Of a stretch of 7,582 nucleotides of DNA, positions 1 through 4,541 are shown one piece after another. How positions within the stretch are numbered: position 1 is the first letter of the stretch; every line of letters starts with the position of its first letter. Both the position numbers and the translations under genes were made by a program. The DNA comes from JAFGKM01 sp964408175. Lineage in GTDB: Bacteria > Ratteibacteria > UBA8468 > B48-G9 > JAFGKM01. Under the pieces are notes generated by a model. That model had not been told where the DNA came from and ran no database searches. It worked only from the letters and a program-made list of their open reading frames with translations. The stretch lies in assembly GCA_964408175.1 (NCBI GenBank), contig CAYOYL010000047.1, positions 1-7,582 on the forward strand. Direction: 5' to 3'.

Positions 1-83
1 AGAAAAGGGAAAGAGGAGAATGGTTTGCCCTTGATGATAAAGATATTCAAAGATTTAATGCTTTGGGACTAATACTTAATTAA
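1..83 (+). CDS. C-terminal end of a probable GIY-YIG / T5orf172-type nuclease (5' truncated)
   Basis: The frame that starts at base 3 is open from the left edge to a TAA at 81-83 and gives 26 residues containing R-G-E-W-F-A-L-D-D. A basic stretch followed by RGEWF and an acidic residue or two is the usual ending of small GIY-YIG / T5orf172-domain proteins, which are common in phages as endonucleases or DNA-binding proteins. Only this tail is visible. The catalytic GIY and YIG motifs, if present, lie left of the window, so activity cannot be judged. It lies upstream of the packaging genes in the same direction, a place where many HK97-like phages carry an HNH endonuclease. The family call rests on one short motif and is tentative. 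Confidence 0.45.
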   Translation, partial: KRERGEWFALDDKDIQRFNALGLILN

Positions 84-117
84 AAGTAATAGGAATTAAG
101 ATTTAGTAAATAACATA

Positions 118-139
118 GGTCGCCGAAAAAACAGCGACC
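118..139. repeat. Short inverted repeat (hairpin) in the non-coding leader
   Basis: GGTCGC at 118-123 pairs perfectly with GCGACC at 134-139 across a 10-base A-rich loop. No T run follows on the + strand, so it is not a convincing intrinsic terminator. It sits in the AT-rich stretch between the nuclease-like tail and the first small ORF. It could be an mRNA structure, a protein-binding site or chance. A 6-bp stem alone is weak evidence. Confidence 0.3.
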
Positions 140-228
140 GTACAAGGGGTTAAAAATGGATAAAAACACAGCGGAATTAGCCCAAATCTGATAGGAAATA
201 TAGGGGGATTAAAGGGGGTAAAGGTTTG

Positions 229-531
229 ATGCTGACAAAAATTCTTACCGAAATAGAGACAAAGGTTGAGAAATTGCAAAGCATTTTATTACATTTACGG
301 GTAGCACAGAAAGAGATTAACGAGTTGCAGGAAAATACTGCGGGCAAAGAAGGACAATTTGCTGAGCCAGAGATTGAAAAGGCGGCTGAAGAGTTATTGA
401 AACCTAAGAAGAAAAAGAAACGGGGAAGAAAGAGTAATTTAACCTCTAAAGAACGCCTTGAAAAGAAAAGGAAGTATCAAAGGGAATGGGCTCGCCAGAA
501 AGCGGCAGAAAAAAAAAGACAAAACCAATGA
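229..531 (+). CDS. Small basic protein: coiled coil plus AT-hook-like Lys/Arg-rich tail, function unknown
   Basis: This ORF encodes 100 residues from ATG 229. A TTG at 226 would add one residue. Purine-rich ribosome-binding sequence lies just upstream (GGGGG at 214-218, AAGG at 221-224). Residues 1 to about 38 look like an amphipathic helix or coiled coil with regular Leu/Ile spacing. An acidic linker follows. A strongly basic block KKKKKRGRKS at about residues 58-67 has an AT-hook-like RGRK core, and a charged helical tail contains KRKYQREWA. It is probably a small nucleic-acid-binding protein. Its place just before the terminase genes fits a packaging accessory or a regulator, but I do not recognise a named family. 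The stop overlaps the next start (ATGA), so translation is likely coupled. An A9 run near the end could allow a -1 frameshift into the next ORF. Confidence 0.6.
   Translation: MLTKILTEIETKVEKLQSILLHLRVAQKEINELQENTAGKEGQFAEPEIEKAAEELLKPKKKKKRGRKSNLTSKERLEKKRKYQREWARQKAAEKKRQNQ
509..517 (+). other. A9 homopolymer, candidate slippery site (or a real or erroneous indel)
   Basis: Nine adenines span the codons GAA AAA AAA AGA near the end of the 229-531 ORF. After a -1 slip the new frame (AAG ACA AAA CCA) has no stop and runs straight into the ATG and body of the 528-650 ORF, ending at 650. A-run slippage is a known mechanism of bacterial and phage frameshifting. I see no clear downstream stimulator structure, so this could also be a one-base indel that split a single gene. 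Confidence 0.3.
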
Positions 532-650
532 GCAAAGAACAGCGGAAGGAATTTTTGAAACAAATGCATAAAAAATGGCTTGAGGATAGATACGGACTTC
601 AAGATGGGATTGCTGAAACGGAATTTGGGGGAGATAAAGAGGGGGTGTAG
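528..650 (+). CDS. 40-residue basic ORF coupled to the preceding gene, function unknown
   Basis: The ATG at 528 overlaps the upstream TGA at 529-531 in an ATGA arrangement typical of translational coupling, and the frame stops at TAG 648-650. The product starts MSKEQRKEFLKQ, continues as a charged helix containing HKKWLEDRYG, and ends in a Gly/acidic tail. I recognise no domain. It may be a stand-alone small protein, or the C-terminus of a longer form made by -1 frameshifting from the gene before it, since the two frames connect without a stop. Its SKE...W pattern loosely echoes the end of the upstream protein. No Shine-Dalgarno of its own is evident beyond purine-rich coding sequence (GGCAGAAAA), which supports coupling or frameshifting over independent initiation. 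Confidence 0.45.
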   Translation: MSKEQRKEFLKQMHKKWLEDRYGLQDGIAETEFGGDKEGV

Positions 651-731
651 TAATAACGTTCCTATACACTGTAAAGAATATACCAGTAATAGTTAAACAT
701 AAGCAGGCAAGATAAAGAAGTAAAAGAAAAA

Positions 732-1223
732 ATGGCAAAGAAGGGAAAAAGAAAAACAGAACAGCCCAGAAACATGGATGGGACATTTGCTAAGGGAAAA
801 AATCTTCCTGTAACCAGGATGGAAAAAAGAAAAGTTCGCCCAACAGCTATTAAACCTGGGCAAAAATTAAATCCAACTGGCAAAGGGGGATTTCAAGACC
901 ATCCTGAACTCAGGAGCAACGGGCGGTGGAGCAAAGAGACATCTTTCAGATATTGGCTTAATTATTTCAAGACTTTACCGTTGAAGGAATTCAGTCAATA
1001 CAAAACGAAAAATCCCGATATATGCATGGCAGCTCTGGCAGCATGGGCAAGGGTAGCGAAGGCAATTGAGAAACTGGAGGAGTTTAAAGAAGTTGCCAAT
1101 AGGACTGAAGGGATGCCTACACAGAGGGCGGAGTTAACAGGTAAAGAGGGAGTTCCTCTTGTTTTTGATGTTCAAATAAGGCGGATAAATGACAACAGCG
1201 ACAATGATAAAACCGCAGGTTAA
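732..1223 (+). CDS. DUF5681-like phage protein, probable terminase small subunit
   Basis: The product has 163 residues and lies directly upstream of the large terminase, where the small subunit is expected. That subunit recognises the packaging start on phage DNA and loads the large subunit. The basic N-terminus carries N-M-D-G-T-F-A-K-G-K at residues 14-23 and KPGQKLNPTGKGG at 41-53. Both resemble the 'GxFxKGxSGNPxGR' segments of DUF5681 and related TerS-like phage proteins. A helical part follows, with MAALAAWARVAKA at 99-111 and VANRTEGMPTQ at 121-131. The latter resembles the 'x-ADRxEGKPxQ' ending seen in many small terminases. No clear helix-turn-helix is visible by eye. The start at 732 has only a weak purine-rich site (AAGAAG, 716-721); the next ATG (774) has none. 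The gene overlaps the large terminase start by 35 bases. The family resemblance is reasonable; the TerS role is inferred mainly from position. Confidence 0.65.
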   Translation: MAKKGKRKTEQPRNMDGTFAKGKNLPVTRMEKRKVRPTAIKPGQKLNPTGKGGFQDHPELRSNGRWSKETSFRYWLNYFKTLPLKEFSQYKTKNPDICMAALAAWARVAKAIEKLEEFKEVANRTEGMPTQRAELTGKEGVPLVFDVQIRRINDNSDNDKTAG

Positions 1224-2439
1224 TATTGAGGCTACTGACCAGCAGAGGGTATTTATAGAATCCAATACAAAGCGGAAGGTAGTTCGTGCAGGCAGGCGAA
1301 GCGGGAAAACAATAGGAGCGGCAATCCTTGCGGTAAAAAAATTCAGCCAGGGGATGCGTGTGTTATATGCAGCTCCGACCCAAGAGCAGACTGAACGGTT
1401 CTGGCATACATCTAAGATTTTATTACAGGGATTGTTGGATGCTGGACTTTTGACGAAAAACGAGACATTGAAAACTATTGAACGTGAGGGCACTGAACAG
1501 CGCATAAAGGCAAAAACGGCGTGGAATAGCGATACTTTACGCGGAGATTATTGCGATTTGCTTATACTTGACGAAATGCAATTGATAGACGAAACCGCAT
1601 GGACTGAGGTTGGCCAACCTATGTTGATTGATAATGACGGCGATGCGGTACTGATATATACTCCGCCGTCACATCGTAGTAGAAGTGTGAGTAAGGCCAA
1701 GGATAAACGGTTTGTGGCAGATCTATACAAACGTGCGGAGAATGATAAGTCTGGCAGATGGCAAGCATTTCATTTTACCAGCCACGATAATCCCTTTATC
1801 TCTGCAACGGCTATTCAGGAACTGGCAGGAGATATGACATCAGTTGCTTATAGACAGGAAATATTAGCAGAGGATATGGAAGATATTCCAGGAGCATTGT
1901 GGAAGCGTAAATGGTTTGACAAACATCGGGGTGAAGGAATGCCGGAGTTGGCACGTGTGGTTGTGGCTGTAGACCCTGCAGTAACCAATAAGGCTACCTC
2001 GGACGAGGTTGGTATTATAGGCGCAGGGTTAGGGATAGATGGCAGGTATTACGTGCTGGCTGACAGGAGTGGAATAATGAGCCCGGATAAGTGGGGTAAT
2101 AGGGCGATAAATCTATTCCACGAATTTTCAGCGGACCGGATAGTTGCGGAGGTAAACAATGGCGGTGACCTTGTAGAGACAGTTTTACGGACAATAGAAC
2201 GTAATATTCCGTACTCCGGAGTAACTGCCAGCCGTGGGAAGATTACGCGTGCCGAGCCAATTGCAGCATTATATGAACAGGGTAAAGTAAGCCATATTGG
2301 TGCATTCTCGGAACTGGAAACGCAATGTTCGGAGTTTGTCCCGGGTGATAAATCCCCTGACCGGATGGATGCGTTGGTATGGGCATTAACAGAGTTAATG
2401 ACAGGCAGCGGCAAACGGTACGGTGTTGATAGTGTCTAA
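1189..2439 (+). CDS. terL: Phage terminase large subunit (packaging ATPase and nuclease)
   Basis: This 416-residue motor pumps DNA into the prohead and cuts it into genome lengths. The ATPase half has a Q motif (DQQR, 17-20), Walker A GRRSGKT (35-41), the TLRGDYCD segment (116-123), Walker B DLLILDE (123-129) with catalytic E129, and a coupling motif LIYTPPS (155-161). The RNase H-like nuclease half has Asp262 in VVAVDPA, Glu321 in IVAEVNNGGD and Asp391/Asp394 in SPDRMDALVWAL, so all expected acidic ligands are present. The AEVNNGGD, RAEPIAALYEQGKV and SPDRMDALVWALTEL strings match the COG5323-type terminases also found in gene transfer agents. The length is usual for that group and the gene looks intact. 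It starts inside the upstream gene with AAGG at 1178-1181. An in-frame ATG at 1204 is the alternative start. Only 12 bases separate its stop from the portal gene. Confidence 0.95.
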   Translation: MTTATMIKPQVNIEATDQQRVFIESNTKRKVVRAGRRSGKTIGAAILAVKKFSQGMRVLYAAPTQEQTERFWHTSKILLQGLLDAGLLTKNETLKTIEREGTEQRIKAKTAWNSDTLRGDYCDLLILDEMQLIDETAWTEVGQPMLIDNDGDAVLIYTPPSHRSRSVSKAKDKRFVADLYKRAENDKSGRWQAFHFTSHDNPFISATAIQELAGDMTSVAYRQEILAEDMEDIPGALWKRKWFDKHRGEGMPELARVVVAVDPAVTNKATSDEVGIIGAGLGIDGRYYVLADRSGIMSPDKWGNRAINLFHEFSADRIVAEVNNGGDLVETVLRTIERNIPYSGVTASRGKITRAEPIAALYEQGKVSHIGAFSELETQCSEFVPGDKSPDRMDALVWALTELMTGSGKRYGVDSV

Positions 2440-2451
2440 ACAGGAAATTTT

Positions 2452-4530
2452 ATGAACATATTACAGCGGGTTAAAGTGGCTGGCAACGTGCTGGTAAAAG
2501 GATACAGCGGTATTCCTGTTATCAATGATGCGGATTTCCCAGGTTTGAGCACAAGTACGTTCCAGCGCACTTCAAAAGGCAATAAACAGGCATATGTAGA
2601 CAATTTTACCAGTTGGGTATATGCAGCAGTATCCTGTATTGCCCGCAACACTGCCAAGGTTGATACACGGTTATATGTAGAGAAGTCCAAGGGTAGTCGC
2701 GAGAGTTGGGAGCAGATATTCGACCACCCGTTTCTGGATTTATTGCGGAACCCGAACCCTTGGATGGATATGTATTTCATCAAATACCTGACAGAAATAT
2801 TTATGGGCCTGCTGGGTAATGCATACTGGTATATACCGAAAAACAATCTCAGGTTACCAGGGCAGATTATACCATTGCTTGCACATCGGGTTATTCCGTA
2901 TAGCAAGAACCATGTAGAGGTGGAATACTACGAGTACCTTATAGGTAATTCTATCGTCCGGTTTGCTCCCGACGAAATACTGCACTTCAAAGAACCAAAT
3001 CCAAATAGTCTTATTCTTGGATTATCACCACTGGATGCATTACTGTTATCAGTTGATACGAATAAAGCAATGATGGAATACAGCATGTCGTTGTTTGGAA
3101 ATGGTGCATTCTTCGGGACTATCATTAAGGTGCCTTCAGAAATGGGTGATGCTGATTATAATAGATTGAAAATGGAAATAAAAGAGCAATTTACAGGTGT
3201 AAGTAAAGCGGGAAAAACCAAAATCTTGCGAGGTGTAGAGGAAGTTCAAAATCTGGTTAAGACAATGGCAGAACTCGGGTTTGAGTCCGGCCGGAAATTG
3301 ACGAAGAAAGATATTCTGGAGGGCTATGGCGTGCCAGAGTTTAAATTAGGCGAAGGGTCCAGTAGTGCATCATCTTCCCGGTCAAACGCGTATGAACTCG
3401 ACCGGATGTTTACGGGAGAAACTATTCAGCCTCGTCTCATTAGACGAGATAGCGTTCAGAATAAATTTCTGTTACCACGGTGGGATGAAAAACTTGTTTG
3501 TGAGAGTGAAGATGTATCACCTACCGACCGTGAATTTGAGTTACAGAAAGAGGAAAGCAGGCTCAAAACTGGATACTGGTCCATAAATGATGTGCGGGCA
3601 TTGAATGGTGAGGAGCCCGTACCGTGGGGATACCGGCCCTGGGTTGGCATGAATCAGATTCAGATGTCAGGATACGTTAGCAACGACAAAACCGGAAAGG
3701 CTTATAAACACATTGCACGAAACATGCGGGATAACTGGCAGCAGATAAAAGAACAAAAATGGAATACGTGGGTGAAGCGTGAGGAGAGCATTGAAAAGCG
3801 ATATATTATTGACCTTAAAAAATTCTTTACCGAACAGCAGAAGATAGTTCTTGCCAACCTGCGGCGGATACTGGATGCTGGCAAAAGCAAAGGATTAATA
3901 GATTTCGTGTTCCCCAGCCTGCAGGAACAGGCGAATAAATTGACTGAAGTTTCCAGGAAGCATATCGCACAAGCCATAACGTTCGGGGTATTGACTGCGA
4001 TAGAGTTTGAAAACGGTGGTAAGGCAAGTAAAGCAGAACCTTCCCCGGAAGACCTGGAATTGGTTGGGTTTACACCGGAAAGTTTTGATATCTACGTATC
4101 TGCTCAGGTCAGTCAATGGAAGGATTTGTACGGGTTCACCATTATACAGACTATTCAAAGCGATTTACGGGATTTACTCGAGCAGGCAATAAGCGAGGGA
4201 TGGAGCACTTCACATATTCAGAGAGATATAGAGACTTTGTATGGCGGATATGCAGAGGATATGAACCCAGTCCGCAGTTTGCGTATAGCACGTACCGAGG
4301 TCAGCCGGATAATAAACGATTCGGAATTGATGTGCTATAAACGGCTGGGGTATGCAGAAAAGACATGGGCAACGGCCTTGGACGAAAACGTGTGTGATGT
4401 TTGTGCTGGATTGGACGGAAAGGTTGTTAGGATAAATGAGAACTTTCCTGGAGGATTTCAAGCACCACCGGCACATCCGAACTGTCGGTGTAATTTCCTT
4501 GCAGGCGATTGGTCGCAGGGTGCACCATAA
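2452..4530 (+). CDS. HK97-type portal protein fused to a Mu gpF / SPP1 gp7-like minor head domain
   Basis: This is a continuous 692-residue ORF with AGGA at 2442-2445. Residues of about 40-400 are an HK97-family portal, the dodecameric ring at one capsid vertex through which DNA passes. Evidence is FTSWVYAAVSCIARNTA near residues 52-68, GLLGNAYWYI near 120, LGLSPLDALL, RKLTKKDILEGYGVPEFKLG, and GYWSINDVRALNGEEPVPWG at 374-393, a characteristic C-terminal portal segment. Residues of about 415-692 form a helical stretch with RIARTEVSRIIND and the Phage_Mu_F signature: Cys648-x2-Cys651 with LDG, then PPAHPNCRC with His675, Cys678 and Cys680. This domain is usually a separate minor capsid protein encoded next to the portal. 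No in-frame ATG with a good ribosome site was seen at the junction, so the fusion is probably translated whole. I see no toxin domain after the MuF part. The portal call is secure; the role of the fused domain (head morphogenesis, perhaps DNA ejection) comes from family knowledge. Confidence 0.93.
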   Translation: MNILQRVKVAGNVLVKGYSGIPVINDADFPGLSTSTFQRTSKGNKQAYVDNFTSWVYAAVSCIARNTAKVDTRLYVEKSKGSRESWEQIFDHPFLDLLRNPNPWMDMYFIKYLTEIFMGLLGNAYWYIPKNNLRLPGQIIPLLAHRVIPYSKNHVEVEYYEYLIGNSIVRFAPDEILHFKEPNPNSLILGLSPLDALLLSVDTNKAMMEYSMSLFGNGAFFGTIIKVPSEMGDADYNRLKMEIKEQFTGVSKAGKTKILRGVEEVQNLVKTMAELGFESGRKLTKKDILEGYGVPEFKLGEGSSSASSSRSNAYELDRMFTGETIQPRLIRRDSVQNKFLLPRWDEKLVCESEDVSPTDREFELQKEESRLKTGYWSINDVRALNGEEPVPWGYRPWVGMNQIQMSGYVSNDKTGKAYKHIARNMRDNWQQIKEQKWNTWVKREESIEKRYIIDLKKFFTEQQKIVLANLRRILDAGKSKGLIDFVFPSLQEQANKLTEVSRKHIAQAITFGVLTAIEFENGGKASKAEPSPEDLELVGFTPESFDIYVSAQVSQWKDLYGFTIIQTIQSDLRDLLEQAISEGWSTSHIQRDIETLYGGYAEDMNPVRSLRIARTEVSRIINDSELMCYKRLGYAEKTWATALDENVCDVCAGLDGKVVRINENFPGGFQAPPAHPNCRCNFLAGDWSQGAP

Positions 4531-4531
4531 C

Positions 4532-4538
4532 GGAGGAG
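4532..4538 (+). promoter_or_regulatory. Shine-Dalgarno GGAGGAG that fixes the protease gene start
   Basis: GGAGGAG ends three bases before the ATG at 4542, with the GGAGG core five bases from it. The frame extends upstream to a TTG at 4509, but that would overlap the portal C-terminus and has no such site. This sequence therefore sets the start at 4542. Confidence 0.85.
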
Positions 4539-4541
4539 AAA

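Noticed and set aside
156..191. An 11-codon ORF starting ATGGATAAAAAC after AAGGGG.
   Set aside because: It is too short to judge and has no recognisable content. The ribosome-like site is one of several G-runs in this leader.
604..696. A 30-codon + strand ORF covering the gap before the terminase small subunit.
   Set aside because: It has no ribosome site, overlaps the 528-650 ORF in another frame and shows no recognisable sequence.
651..731. A possible promoter in the AT-rich gap before the terminase small subunit.
   Set aside because: No -35/-10 pair with acceptable sequence and spacing could be picked out by eye.
439..883. Minus-strand ORFs giving Phe/Leu-rich, membrane-like proteins (439-786 and 662-883).
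   Set aside because: They are the complement of Lys/Arg-rich sense coding sequence (AAA/AAG read as TTT/CTT), overlap accepted genes and lack ribosome sites. The hydrophobic look is an artefact.
2212..2223. A 12-bp perfect palindrome TACTCCGGAGTA in the large terminase gene.
   Set aside because: It is a single short palindrome inside a conserved coding region, with no second copy or nearby regulatory context seen.
4390..4530. A toxin domain attached to the MuF part, as in polymorphic MuF toxins.
   Set aside because: The protein ends 12 residues after the final CRC motif, leaving no room for an effector domain.
4509..4541. An upstream TTG start that would lengthen the protease by 11 residues.
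   Set aside because: It lies inside the portal C-terminus without a ribosome site, while ATG 4542 has a near-ideal GGAGGAG.
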